Shown here one piece after another: positions 1 through 8,153 of a stretch of 41,440 nt of DNA. This stretch comes from Mayfieldus sp038040285 (GTDB taxonomy: Bacteria > Actinomycetota > Thermoleophilia > Solirubrobacterales > 70-9): positions 1-41,440 of the forward strand of contig JBBPIN010000024.1 in NCBI GenBank assembly GCA_038040285.1. The letters are read 5' to 3'. Every line of letters starts with the position of its first letter. Positions within the stretch are counted from its first letter, which is position 1. The notes under the pieces were generated by a model, which saw only the letters and a list, made by a program, of their open reading frames with translations, had not been told where the DNA came from and ran no database searches. The position numbers and the translations under genes were made by a program.

Positions 1-229
1 GCACGTTCTCGATCCCCTCGACCTCGGCCCGGAACCAGTAGCGGTAGAAGAACTCGACCACGGTGCGGTCGAAGACCCCCTCGATGCGCTCCGAGCGCCC
101 CCAGTCGTTGATGCGGCGCTCCGGCTCGATCGCGGGCAACAGATCTCGGTCGCGCAACGCGGGCAGGCCGCCCTGCGGCTGCTCCACGGAAGCCGGAATC
201 CCTGCCAGGGATGTGCGCTCTGGGGTCAT
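1..229 (-). CDS. Lysophospholipid acyltransferase family protein (PlsC-like), N-terminal part only
   Basis: The first 76 codons of a gene that continues beyond the left edge. It starts ATGACCCCAGAGCGC at 229. The visible protein has a polar N-terminus, then WGRSERIEG and YRYWFRAEVEGIENV. The last stretch matches the segment just before the catalytic HX4D motif in actinobacterial 1-acyl-glycerol-3-phosphate acyltransferase-like proteins, where 'V.G.ENVP' precedes 'N H S G'. The catalytic motif itself lies outside the window, so the assignment rests on this lead-in only. A likely role is phospholipid acylation at the membrane. It is divergent from the 5-FTHF cyclo-ligase-like gene, and an ACGTTA (TAACGT on its own strand) lies 6 nt before its ATG. 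Confidence 0.6.
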   Translation of the reverse strand, partial: MTPERTSLAGIPASVEQPQGGLPALRDRDLLPAIEPERRINDWGRSERIEGVFDRTVVEFFYRYWFRAEVEGIENV

Positions 230-235
230 GTGCTG

Positions 236-241
236 ACGTTA
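236..241 (-). promoter_or_regulatory. Candidate -10 element (TAACGT), leaderless acyltransferase promoter
   Basis: TAACGT read on the minus strand ends 6 nt before the ATG at 229. It fits the TANNNT pattern seen before many genes in this window. It also lies in an arm of an inverted repeat, TTACGC (239-244) and GCGTAA (257-262), in the 70-nt divergent intergenic region. Confidence 0.35.
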
Positions 242-285
242 CGCCAAGATACGAGAGCGTAATTCTGGCAGCCGCGGGGCGCCGA

Positions 286-291
286 TATGTT
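286..291 (+). promoter_or_regulatory. Candidate -10 element (TATGTT), leaderless promoter
   Basis: TATGTT lies 8 nt before the GTG start at 300, with no Shine-Dalgarno sequence between. This spacing would put the transcription start at or next to the start codon. Confidence 0.4.
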
Positions 292-299
292 TCGGACCC

Positions 300-1013
300 G
301 TGCGATCCAAGGACAAGGCCCGGCAGGAGATCTGGAAGGCGATGGATCGCCAGGGCGTCTCGCGGTTCCCGGGCGCGGAGGGACGGATCCCGAACTTCGC
401 CGGCGCCAAGCTGGCTGCCGAGCGACTCGCCGGGCATCGACTCTGGAAGCGAGCCCGGGTGATCAAGGCCAACCCCGACTCGCCCCAGACCCACGCCCGC
501 CGCGCCGCCCTGGAGGAGGGAAAGACGCTGATCATGGCGGTGCCGCGCCTGCGCGATCCGCACCCGTTCCGGCTGCTCGACCCCAAGCGCCTCTCCAAGC
601 AGGCGACCCGCGAGGCGGCGACGATCAAGGGGGCGCTGCGCCACGGCCGGGTGGTAGCCGTCGACGACCTGCCGGAGATCGACTTCGTGCTCTGCGGATC
701 GGTGGCCGTCAACCTCAGCGGCGCCCGGGTCGGAAAGGGCGGCGGCTTCTCCGATCTCGAGTACGGGATCCTGATCGAGGCCGGTCGAATCGACGAGCAC
801 ACAACGGTGGCGACGACCGTGCACCCAATCCAGATCGTCCACGACCATCTGATGATGACCGCCCACGATCTGCCGGTCGACCTGGTCGCCACGCCGCGCG
901 CCGCTATCGAGGTCGAGCACCAGTACGAGCGGCCACGCGGGATCCTCTGGGACCACCTGCAGCCGCCGCAGATACGCGAGATCCCCACCCTCGAGCGGAT
1001 GGGGTACGCGTAG
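300..1013 (+). CDS. 5-formyltetrahydrofolate cyclo-ligase-like protein (MTHFSD-type)
   Basis: A 237-aa cytosolic protein starting with GTG. 5-FTHF cyclo-ligases convert 5-formyl-THF to 5,10-methenyl-THF with ATP. The N-terminus has the usual 'SKDKARQEIWKAMDRQGVSR' basic helix. The C-terminal half has VGKGGGFSDLEYGIL, the glycine-rich phosphate-binding motif in the form found in the MTHFSD and archaeal branch (GKGxGFxDLE), instead of the GxGxGYYDR of classical bacterial enzymes. Biochemical activity of this branch is less certain than for classical FAU1. TATGTT lies 8 nt upstream, so the mRNA may be leaderless. The alpha/beta hydrolase follows after 17 nt and is probably cotranscribed. Confidence 0.75.
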   Translation: MRSKDKARQEIWKAMDRQGVSRFPGAEGRIPNFAGAKLAAERLAGHRLWKRARVIKANPDSPQTHARRAALEEGKTLIMAVPRLRDPHPFRLLDPKRLSKQATREAATIKGALRHGRVVAVDDLPEIDFVLCGSVAVNLSGARVGKGGGFSDLEYGILIEAGRIDEHTTVATTVHPIQIVHDHLMMTAHDLPVDLVATPRAAIEVEHQYERPRGILWDHLQPPQIREIPTLERMGYA

Positions 1014-1030
1014 CGTGAAGGGCCACTAGC

Positions 1031-2041
1031 GTGGCGCAGAGACAGCGGTCCGAGCGCGGTGCGGTCTGGGTCGCCGGCGGACCGTGGCAGCAGCGGCCGG
1101 ACGCGACCCCGGCCGACGGGCCCGACCCGTACGGCGACCCGAGCCCCGAGTGGCTCGAGATCGACTGGCGCCAGCACCTGCGCCAGATCGAGCTCGACAC
1201 GTCCGGAATCGAGGCGCATCCCGGGAGCCCAATCGATCCGGCGAGAACGCCGGTCAACTACATCGAAGTCGGCGACGGGCCGCCGCTGATCCTGATCCAC
1301 GGGCTCGGGGGCTGTTGGGAGAACTGGCTAGAGAACATCCCCCACCTCGCCCGCGGGCATCGCGTCATCGCCCTCGACCTGCCCGGGTTCGGCGACAGCC
1401 CGGTCCCCGGCTGGCAGATCTCGATCCAGTCCTACGGCGCCCTGGTCAACGCGCTCTGCGGTGCGCTCGACCTCGGGCCGGTCCCGCTGGTCGGCAATTC
1501 GATGGGTGGATTCATTGCCGCGGAGGTCACCGTCAGCGAACCGACGACTGTCCAGAAGCTGGTCCTGGTCTCGGCGGCCGGCGTCTCCCACGCGCGAATG
1601 GCGAAGGCCCCCGCCGAAACCGTCGGGCGGATGGCGCGGGCGGCCGCACCCCTGGCCCTGCGCTACCAGCAGAGGGCCCTGCGCCGGCCGCGGCTGCGCA
1701 ATCGCATGGTCCGCCAGCTCTTCCGCTACCCCGGCCGGCTGCCGCGCGAGTTGATCTGGGAGATCGTCCAGGGCGGGATGCACTCACCGGGACTGGTCGC
1801 TGCTATCAGCGGGCTCCCTGGCTACGACATCCTCGACCGCCTCGAGGACGTCGAGACTCCGACCCTGATCGTCTGGGGTCGCAACGACCTCGTGGTCCCG
1901 GTCAGCGACGCGCTCGAATACGCGCGATTGATTCGCGGCTCCCAGCTCGAGATCTTCGACGGCTGCGGCCACCTGCCGATGGTCGAGCGGCCGGTCCGAT
2001 TCAACCGCCTGCTGGACCGGTTCCTGGCCGGGAGCGGCTGA
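1031..2041 (+). CDS. Alpha/beta hydrolase fold protein
   Basis: A 336-aa protein starting with GTG 17 nt after the upstream gene. After an N-terminal extension of about 75 residues rich in Asp, Pro and Trp, the alpha/beta hydrolase core begins. It has the oxyanion HGLGG (90-94), the nucleophile elbow GNSMGG with Ser157, the acid Asp286 in WGRNDLVVP, and His314 in GCGHLPMVERP, so the catalytic triad is complete. A basic, Arg-rich lid spans about 185-245. The substrate cannot be told from sequence; lipases, epoxide hydrolases and C-C hydrolases share this pattern. No signal peptide is seen. The gene converges on ilvD with a gap of 6 nt. Confidence 0.85.
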   Translation: MAQRQRSERGAVWVAGGPWQQRPDATPADGPDPYGDPSPEWLEIDWRQHLRQIELDTSGIEAHPGSPIDPARTPVNYIEVGDGPPLILIHGLGGCWENWLENIPHLARGHRVIALDLPGFGDSPVPGWQISIQSYGALVNALCGALDLGPVPLVGNSMGGFIAAEVTVSEPTTVQKLVLVSAAGVSHARMAKAPAETVGRMARAAAPLALRYQQRALRRPRLRNRMVRQLFRYPGRLPRELIWEIVQGGMHSPGLVAAISGLPGYDILDRLEDVETPTLIVWGRNDLVVPVSDALEYARLIRGSQLEIFDGCGHLPMVERPVRFNRLLDRFLAGSG

Positions 2042-2047
2042 GCGAGC

Positions 2048-3742
2048 CTAAGAGGTGACCGCGCCCTCGGAGGCGGAGCCGACGCTGGCCGCGTACTTGG
2101 CCATCACGCCGCTGCGGTACTCGGGTGGCGGCGAGTTGTAGTCGGCGATCCGCTGGGCGATCTGCTCGTCGGTCAGATCGACGTCGATGCGCCGCCCGTC
2201 AACGTCGAGCGTGAGCCGGTCGCCCTCGCGCAGCGCCGCGATCGGACCACCCTTGATCGCCTCCGGGGCCACGTGGCCGGCCATCAGGCCGTGCGTGGCG
2301 CCCGAGAAGCGGCCGTCGGTCAGCAGCGCCACCTCCTCGCCCAGCCCCTCGCCGACGATCGCCGCGGTGACGTGGAGCATCTCGCGCATGCCCGGCCCGC
2401 CGGCGGGGCCCTCGTTGCGGATCACGATGATGTCGCCAGGCTCGATGCGCTGCTCCTTGACGGCGCGGAAGCACTCCTCCTCGGACTCGAAGATCCGCGC
2501 CGGGCCGCTCTGGCTGTGGCGCTCGGTACCGGCCAGCTTCACCACCGACCCCTCCGGGGCCACGTTGCCCCGCAGGATCGCAAAGCCGCCCTCGGACTTA
2601 AGCGGATCGGACAGCGGGCGAACCACCTCCTGCCCTTCGGTTTCCTGCGCCGAGGCGGCGATCTCGCCGATCTTCTGACCCGTGACGGTCATCGCGTCGG
2701 CGTGCAGCAGTCCCGCCTCGTCGAGCCTGTTGAGGATCAGCGGCACGCCGCCGGCCGCGTAGAGGTCGGTGGCGACGAAGCGCCCAGCGGGCTTCAGATC
2801 GGCGAGCAGCGGAGTGCGCCGCGAGATCTGCTCGAAGTCGTCGATCGAAAGCTCGATCCCCGACTCGCGCGCCACGGCGAGCAGGTGAAGGACGCCGTTG
2901 GTGGAGCCACCCGACGCGCAGACGCAGGCGATCGCGTTCTCCAACGACTCGCGCGTGATGATCCGGCTCGGGCGCAGGTCCTCCGACAGCACCCGCATGA
3001 CCAGCTCGCCGATCTGCTCCGCGACCTCTTCCTTGGTGGCGTCCTCGGCCGGCACCATCGACGATCCCCCTGGGGAGATCCCCATCGCCTCGAACGCGCA
3101 GGCCATCGTGTTGGCGGTGAACTGGCCCCCGCAGGCCCCGGCCCCGGGGCTGGCCACGCCCTCCAGCTCGCTCAGGTCCTCGTCGCTCATATTGCCGGCC
3201 GCGTGGGCGCCGATCGCCTCGAAGACGTCGACGATGGTGACGTCGTGGCCGTGCCAGTGACCCGGCGCGATCGAGCCGCCGTAGAGCATCGCCGCCGGTA
3301 TATCGAGGCGGATCAGGGCCATGACGCAGCCGGGGATCGTCTTGTCGCAGCCCGAAAGCGCCACCAGCGCGTCGAACTGGTAGCCGCGCGCGGTCAGCTC
3401 GATCGAGTCGGCGATCACCTCGCGGCTGACCAGCGAGGTCTTCATCCCCTTGGTGCCCATCGTGATCCCGTCGGAGATCGCGATCGTGTTGAACTCCATC
3501 GGGGTGCCGCCCGCGGCCCTCACGCCCTCCTTGATCCGCGCGGCAAGCCCGCGCAGATGGAAGTTGCAGGGCATCGCCTCGATCCAGGTGTTGGCGACGC
3601 CGATCGTCGGGCGGCTGAGCGCGTCGTCGTCGAACCCGATTCCCTTCATGTAGGCGCGGGCGTGGGCGCGGTCCGGCCCGTCGAAGACGGCGCTGGAGCG
3701 CGGGCGCGGGAGCGCCGTCGCCCGCTGGCCGTTCGAGCTCAT
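2048..3742 (-). CDS. ilvD: Dihydroxy-acid dehydratase
   Basis: A 564-aa enzyme of valine, leucine, isoleucine and pantothenate synthesis that dehydrates 2,3-dihydroxy-isovalerate and its methyl homologue to 2-keto acids. Cluster cysteines are visible at Cys59 (AMPCNFHLRG), Cys132 (LSGCDKTIPGC) and Cys204 (GACGGQFTANTM), as expected for the [2Fe-2S] type. NTIAISDGITMGT and TDGRFSGATHGLMAGHVAPEA are family signatures. The start at MSSNGQR is chosen because it overlaps the upstream gene's stop as ATGA; the frame stays open 50 codons further up, but that part would lie inside the neighbour. It is the last gene of the comM-ilvD transcription unit, facing the hydrolase. Confidence 0.97.
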   Translation of the reverse strand: MSSNGQRATALPRPRSSAVFDGPDRAHARAYMKGIGFDDDALSRPTIGVANTWIEAMPCNFHLRGLAARIKEGVRAAGGTPMEFNTIAISDGITMGTKGMKTSLVSREVIADSIELTARGYQFDALVALSGCDKTIPGCVMALIRLDIPAAMLYGGSIAPGHWHGHDVTIVDVFEAIGAHAAGNMSDEDLSELEGVASPGAGACGGQFTANTMACAFEAMGISPGGSSMVPAEDATKEEVAEQIGELVMRVLSEDLRPSRIITRESLENAIACVCASGGSTNGVLHLLAVARESGIELSIDDFEQISRRTPLLADLKPAGRFVATDLYAAGGVPLILNRLDEAGLLHADAMTVTGQKIGEIAASAQETEGQEVVRPLSDPLKSEGGFAILRGNVAPEGSVVKLAGTERHSQSGPARIFESEEECFRAVKEQRIEPGDIIVIRNEGPAGGPGMREMLHVTAAIVGEGLGEEVALLTDGRFSGATHGLMAGHVAPEAIKGGPIAALREGDRLTLDVDGRRIDVDLTDEQIAQRIADYNSPPPEYRSGVMAKYAASVGSASEGAVTS

Positions 3743-4305
3743 GCCGTCACCGCCTCGCTGCGCCGCCGTCCCTCCCACTCGCGCAGTCGCAGTAGATCGC
3801 GCCGCACCTGCATCGGGTCGAGCTGGCGCCCCGGGACGTGCATGTTGGCGTCGGCGATCAGCCGCCGCTCGTCGCCGCTCAGGGCCATCCACTTGGCGAG
3901 CACGTCGTCGGAGTCGGGCAGGCGCCCGTCCGCTGACGGCTCGCTCCGATCCGGGAAGACGACGCAGTACTCGTTGAGCAGCTCGCCGCTGCGCTCCTCG
4001 TAGGCGACGATCGGGCGGTGCGGGTAGAGCAGGTATCCGTATCCGCTGCGCGGCTCACCGCCGCCCGACACGCGGATGAAGCCGAGCTCGCGGTACATCG
4101 CGTAAAGCTCATCCCCGACCACCGAGTGCAGAAGCTCACGGGCCTTCAGCTCGGCCCGGCGCTCGCGGCCAGGGTCATATGCGTCCCGCCGCACTGTGCT
4201 TCGCGAACGCGCTTGCTTGCGTAGCCGCTTGCGCAGATCGGGGCCGAACGCCAGCGCGGCGAGCAGCGCAAGCGCTAGCAGAAACGCGGCCGCCGCGACC
4301 GCCAC
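3739..4305 (-). CDS. Membrane-anchored protein of unknown function
   Basis: A 188-aa protein starting with GTG. I do not recognise the family. Residues about 2-21 are an Ala/Leu-rich transmembrane helix, followed by a strongly basic stretch (RKRLRKQARSRS). This suggests an N-terminal anchor with the rest in the cytoplasm. The soluble part contains ELYAMYRELGFIRVSGG, GYGYLLYPHRPIVAYEER and LNEYCVVFPD, and ends with a charged helix (DLLRLREWEGRRRSE). Its stop overlaps the ilvD start (ATGA), so the two are probably translationally coupled. The 82-aa gene ends 6 nt upstream. Confidence 0.7.
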   Translation of the reverse strand: MAVAAAAFLLALALLAALAFGPDLRKRLRKQARSRSTVRRDAYDPGRERRAELKARELLHSVVGDELYAMYRELGFIRVSGGGEPRSGYGYLLYPHRPIVAYEERSGELLNEYCVVFPDRSEPSADGRLPDSDDVLAKWMALSGDERRLIADANMHVPGRQLDPMQVRRDLLRLREWEGRRRSEAVTA

Positions 4306-4311
4306 CGGCTT

Positions 4312-4560
4312 CTAACGTCCCCCGGCGGCCTTCGGGAAGAAGATCACCCGATCGGCCTCGCGCGGGACCTCAGAGAAGTCGCGCACCATCGTCGCCTCGT
4401 GGCGCCCGCTGTCCTCGCCCGAGGGCACCGCGGCCCACATCCCCTCGTCGAGCTGGCGCCGGAACTCCTCGATCAGGCGCTGCTCGTCTTCGGCAACCTC
4501 GACGTCTCCCTCGGCAAGCAGGACGTCTCCGTGTCCAGGCTTCATGCGGACGAACTTCAT
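4312..4560 (-). CDS. Small acidic protein of unknown function
   Basis: An 82-aa protein of unrecognised family. It begins MKFVRMKPGHGDVLLAEGD, has a helix-like acidic middle (DEQRLIEEFRRQLDEGMWAAVP) and ends with DRVIFFPKAAGGR. There is no signal peptide, membrane segment or metal motif. Its start overlaps the thiD stop as ATGA and the membrane-anchored gene follows after 6 nt. Coupling to thiD on one side and to the ilvD pair on the other argues that it is a real gene. No function can be assigned. Confidence 0.65.
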   Translation of the reverse strand: MKFVRMKPGHGDVLLAEGDVEVAEDEQRLIEEFRRQLDEGMWAAVPSGEDSGRHEATMVRDFSEVPREADRVIFFPKAAGGR

Positions 4561-5405
4561 GGCTGGATTATGCCGCTCCCGGTTCCCGGCGCAATGCTGC
4601 CGGCAAGCGAGGAGCGCTCCGCGACCCCGCGCGCGTCGACCGGACCGGATCCCGCGCCGATGCCGGCAAGCCCCGCTGCGACCGCCGCGGCCGCCAGCTC
4701 GCGCGCCCGCTGAGCGGCCTGAAGCGGAGAATCGCCGAGCGCCAGGCCCGCCGCAAGCGCCGAGGAGTGGGTGCAGCCGGAGCCGTGCGAAGCGCCGTCG
4801 GGATGGCGGGGGCCGGGAATCGAAACCGCCTCTGCCCCGTCGAAGAAGAGGTCGGCGCCGTCCTCGCTGTGGCCGCCGGTGACCACCACCGCGTCGGGGC
4901 CCAGGGACCGCACCGCTCGCGCCAGCTCATCCTGGGAGGCCCCCTCGCCGAGCCCGGTCAGCTCACGCGCCTCGGCGAGGTTCGGGGTGGCGACGCTGGC
5001 CAACGGCAATGCCCGCTCGACCAGGGCGCTGCACGCCTCGGGATCGAGCAATACGGCGCCACTCTCGGCCACCATCACCGGATCGAGCACGACCGGCGCG
5101 TCGCCGACCGAACCGAGCGCCTCGACGACCGCGTCGATCGTCTCCACGCTGCCGAGCATGCCGATCTTCACAGCGTCGACCCCGATGTCCTCGACCACCG
5201 CGCGCACCTGCTCGATGATCATCGACGGCGCCACCTGGTCGATGCGGCTGACGCCGACCGTGTTCTGGGCCGTGATCGCGGTGATCGCGGTCATCCCGTG
5301 CACGCCGCAGGCGGCGAAAGCCTTCAGGTCGGCCTGGATCCCGGCGCCACCGCCCGAGTCCGAGCCGGCGATCGAGAGCACCGCGGGTGGGCGTTCGTTG
5401 CTCAC
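4557..5405 (-). CDS. thiD: Bifunctional hydroxymethylpyrimidine kinase / phosphomethylpyrimidine kinase
   Basis: A 282-aa ribokinase-fold enzyme of thiamine synthesis that phosphorylates HMP to HMP-P and then HMP-PP. The N-terminus SIAGSDSGGGAGIQADLKAF binds substrate. ITAITAQNTVGV follows, then LDPVMVAESG, and near the C-terminus the anion-hole/catalytic stretch SHGSGCTHSSALAAGLALG. Length fits the family. The start is GTG, 4 nt after the dprA stop. No other thiamine gene and no TPP riboswitch is visible nearby; the gene is transcribed inside the comM-dprA unit. Confidence 0.95.
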   Translation of the reverse strand: MSNERPPAVLSIAGSDSGGGAGIQADLKAFAACGVHGMTAITAITAQNTVGVSRIDQVAPSMIIEQVRAVVEDIGVDAVKIGMLGSVETIDAVVEALGSVGDAPVVLDPVMVAESGAVLLDPEACSALVERALPLASVATPNLAEARELTGLGEGASQDELARAVRSLGPDAVVVTGGHSEDGADLFFDGAEAVSIPGPRHPDGASHGSGCTHSSALAAGLALGDSPLQAAQRARELAAAAVAAGLAGIGAGSGPVDARGVAERSSLAGSIAPGTGSGIIQP

Positions 5406-5409
5406 ATGG

Positions 5410-6567
5410 TCAGGCTAGATGGTCGGTCACCGCGACTGCATCGTCTGGCCGCGGCAGCGCCGTGCGCGAGTAGACGCCGGCGAAGGAGCGCTGCAGGTAG
5501 CCGAGCAGCTCGAGCCGCGCCAGGTTTGCGGTCGCCTCGTCGCCGCCGCGTCCCAGCGCGACCGCGATCGAGTCGGAGTCCGCGTCGCCGTCCTCGACCC
5601 GGTCCAGCACCGCGGCGAGCCCAGGGTCGAGCGCCGGGCCGCCCAGCACCGGTCGTCGCGCGCCGGGACCGATCAGGGCATCTAGGACGTCCTCGGCATC
5701 GCGCACCAGTCGGGCCCCGTCGGCGATCAGCTGGTTGGTCCCGGCGGACATCCGGGCGCTGACCGGGCCAGGCATGGCCCCAACCTCGCGGCCCAGATCG
5801 GAGGCGAGCTCGGCGGTGATCAGCGAGCCGGAGCGCCCGGCCGCCTCGACCACGATCGTCATAGCCCCAAGCGCCGCCATGATCCTGTTACGGGCCGGGA
5901 AGGCCCAGCGCCAGGCGCCCGTACCCGGTGGCAGCTCGGAGAGGATCAGCCCGTGCTCGCGGACTCGCTCGTAGAGGCCCCGGTGATGGAGCGGGTAGGC
6001 GACGTCGGCCCCGCAACCCAGAACGGCGGCGGTAAAGCCGCCGTCGAGTGCCCCCTCATGCGCGGCGCCGTCGATGCCCCAGGCAAGTCCGCTGACGACG
6101 GCGAACCCCGCACCAGCCAGCTCGCGGGCGAGGGTGCGGGCGATCTCGCGACCGTACGAGGTGGCGCGCCTCGCCCCCACCACCGTCACGGTGCCTTCGG
6201 GTCGCAGCCGCCCCAGCCCGGCCGGGTCTCCGCGCCCGACCATGGCCGGCGGCGCGTCGCCCGCGTCGCGCAGCGCCTCCGGGTAGGCATCGTGGTGGCG
6301 ACAGACGGCCCAGCAGTCGGCCTCGCGAAGGCGGCGGCGCAGCACAGCGGGCTCGGCCCCCGCCGCCTCGGCGAGCAAACGCTCGGCCTTACGGCCGGCC
6401 ACCGCCCGCGCCAGGGCGTCGTCGGCGAGCGCCAGCAGCTCCGCCGATCGCCCACCCGGCTCGCCGGTCGCGACCTTCTCGATGAATGGGGTCAACACCC
6501 CGAGCAGTTGCAGGCGGCGCAGGCATGTCTCGCAGGCCCGCGGCGCCTGCGACCGGGTCGCGGTCAC
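5410..6567 (-). CDS. dprA: DNA-processing protein DprA (Smf)
   Basis: A 385-aa protein. DprA protects incoming single-stranded DNA and loads RecA in natural transformation. The Rossmann-like core shows TVVGARRATSYGREIAR, GFAVVSGLAWGIDGAAHEGAL, and AAVLGCGADVAYPLHHRGLY, then PARNRIMAALG and VVEAAGRSGSLITAELA. A C-terminal winged-helix-like region follows (IAVALGRGGDEATANLARLELLGYLQR). The GTG start overlaps the comM stop (GTGA), which is the reason for choosing it over upstream in-frame codons. With comM it forms the usual competence-related pair; no DNA-uptake machinery is seen in this window. Confidence 0.93.
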   Translation of the reverse strand: MTATRSQAPRACETCLRRLQLLGVLTPFIEKVATGEPGGRSAELLALADDALARAVAGRKAERLLAEAAGAEPAVLRRRLREADCWAVCRHHDAYPEALRDAGDAPPAMVGRGDPAGLGRLRPEGTVTVVGARRATSYGREIARTLARELAGAGFAVVSGLAWGIDGAAHEGALDGGFTAAVLGCGADVAYPLHHRGLYERVREHGLILSELPPGTGAWRWAFPARNRIMAALGAMTIVVEAAGRSGSLITAELASDLGREVGAMPGPVSARMSAGTNQLIADGARLVRDAEDVLDALIGPGARRPVLGGPALDPGLAAVLDRVEDGDADSDSIAVALGRGGDEATANLARLELLGYLQRSFAGVYSRTALPRPDDAVAVTDHLA

Positions 6568-8048
6568 GCCGGTCGCCTCAACCCGAGCGCCTCCTGCATG
6601 TGATCGGGGCCGATTGCCTTCGCTTGCGCGAGGTCGGCGATCGTGCGCGCTACCCGCAGGACCCTGTCGTGTCCGCGCCCGCTCAGGGCCATTGCCCGGT
6701 GCTGCTCGACGAGCAGGGTGCGGGCGGACGCCTCGATCTCGATGCGGCGCAGCTCCGCGGGGGCAAGGTCGGCGTTGCAACGATGCGGTCCGAGCCGCTC
6801 GGCCTGCCGCGCCCGGGCGGCACAGACCCGCTCGCGCACCGCCGCCGAGCGCTCGCCGGCGGCGCCGTCCATCGCCTCGGCGCTCGGCTGCGCCACGCCC
6901 TTCCAGATGTCGATGCGGTCGGCCAGCGCACCGGTCAGCTTCACCTCGTAGCGGCGCATCGTCTGCGGGGTGCAGCGGCAGCGCTCATCGCCTTCCCCGC
7001 GGCCGCACGGACAGGGGTTGGCCGCTGCGACGAGCATGAAACGGCAGGGAAGCTCGACCGTGCGAGCAGCCCGCGTCACCGTCACCGTCCCGTCCTCGAG
7101 CGGGGCGCGCAGAGATTCCAGCGCCGCGCGCCCGAACTCGCCCAACTCGTCGAGGAACAGCAGGCCGCGATGGGCCAGCGTCACCTCCCCGGCCCGCGGT
7201 GGGTTACCGCCCCCGACCAGGCCGGCGCTGGAGATCGAGTGGTGCGGCGCTCGGAACGGGCGCCTGATCGAAGGGCCGCCGTTGAGCCGCCCCGCGATGC
7301 TGGCGATCCTCGCCACCTCGAGCGCCTCGGCGCGCTCCAGCGGTGGCAGCAGCGAGGACAGCCGGCGGGCGGCCAGCGACTTGCCGGCTCCCGGTGGGCC
7401 GATCATCAGCAGGCTGTGGCCACCGGCGGCGGTGACCTCGAGCGCCCGCCGCAGGCCCGGCTGGCCGCGCAGATCGACGATGTCGGGGCCGGCCGTCGGC
7501 CCGGCCAGCGCCAGCGGCTCGGGCGCCGCCGGCTCCCACTCACCGCGAAGCAGCGCCGGCAACTGATCGAGACACTCCAGCGGCAGCACCTCCAGCCCGT
7601 CGACCAGCGCCGCCTCGGGACCGTTGGCGTCGGCCACCACCAGCCGCTCGCTGCCCGCCGCCCGCGCCGCCTCGGCCATCGCCAGCACCCCGGCGATCGG
7701 GCGCACCGACCCATCGAGGGCAAGCTCCCCCGCCAGGGCGAAGCTCGAGTTCAGCCCCTCGGGCAGCTGACCGGAGGCGGCGATCAGTGCGGCGGCGGTC
7801 GCCAGGTCGAGCCCCGGCCCCGCCTTCGGCAGATCGGCCGGGGCGAGGTTGACGGTGATGCGGCGCAACGGGAACTCGAAGCCGCAGTTGACCAGCGCCG
7901 CCCGCACCCGCTCACGCGACTCGCGCACCGCCGCGTCGGGCAGGCCGACGATCGTGAAGGCGGGCAGGCCCCGGTGGACGTCGACCTCGACCCGCACCTC
8001 GCGGGCCGACACCCCGTCGATCGTGAAGGTGCGCGCGCTGGCCAGCAC
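6564..8048 (-). CDS. comM: ComM / YifB family Mg-chelatase-like AAA+ ATPase
   Basis: A 494-aa AAA+ protein. ComM is a hexameric helicase-like ATPase promoting branch migration during transformation. It has the N-terminal Lon-like domain (RGLPAFTIVGLPDAAVRES), Walker A GPPGAGKSLAARRL, GLLFLDELGEF as Walker B, and the CPCGRG cysteine motif near the C-terminus. The start is placed at GTG 8048 (MLASARTF...) because family members begin at this point and because TAGCGT lies 7 nt before it; the frame is open to a GTG at 8090, which would add 14 residues. Its stop overlaps dprA (GTGA). Confidence 0.93.
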   Translation of the reverse strand: MLASARTFTIDGVSAREVRVEVDVHRGLPAFTIVGLPDAAVRESRERVRAALVNCGFEFPLRRITVNLAPADLPKAGPGLDLATAAALIAASGQLPEGLNSSFALAGELALDGSVRPIAGVLAMAEAARAAGSERLVVADANGPEAALVDGLEVLPLECLDQLPALLRGEWEPAAPEPLALAGPTAGPDIVDLRGQPGLRRALEVTAAGGHSLLMIGPPGAGKSLAARRLSSLLPPLERAEALEVARIASIAGRLNGGPSIRRPFRAPHHSISSAGLVGGGNPPRAGEVTLAHRGLLFLDELGEFGRAALESLRAPLEDGTVTVTRAARTVELPCRFMLVAAANPCPCGRGEGDERCRCTPQTMRRYEVKLTGALADRIDIWKGVAQPSAEAMDGAAGERSAAVRERVCAARARQAERLGPHRCNADLAPAELRRIEIEASARTLLVEQHRAMALSGRGHDRVLRVARTIADLAQAKAIGPDHMQEALGLRRPA

Positions 8049-8055
8049 GGCGGCG

Positions 8056-8061
8056 ACGCTA
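8056..8061 (-). promoter_or_regulatory. Candidate -10 element (TAGCGT), leaderless comM promoter
   Basis: On the minus strand TAGCGT ends 7 nt before the GTG at 8048. It helps decide between the two possible comM starts, since the upstream GTG at 8090 has no such element and no Shine-Dalgarno sequence. Confidence 0.35.
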
Positions 8062-8141
8062 GGACCGCCGACGCAATCCGTGGCGCGCACCGTGTCAGGA
8101 AATCGTCACGCTGCGCGCGCATTCGACGCGCTGGGTCGCTC

Positions 8142-8147
8142 TACGGT
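8142..8147 (+). promoter_or_regulatory. Candidate -10 element (TACGGT), leaderless yraN promoter
   Basis: TACGGT ends 6 nt before the ATG at 8154, with no Shine-Dalgarno sequence in between. Confidence 0.35.
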
Positions 8148-8153
8148 CGCCAG

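Noticed and set aside
239..1300. Long minus-strand open frame across the cyclo-ligase and the start of the hydrolase gene
   Set aside because: It is antisense to two genes with clear family motifs and is Arg/Pro/Ser-rich, as expected of a shadow frame at high GC.
2273..4003. 576-codon plus-strand open frame
   Set aside because: Antisense to ilvD, whose conserved motifs run through the whole region; no domain is recognisable in the plus-strand translation.
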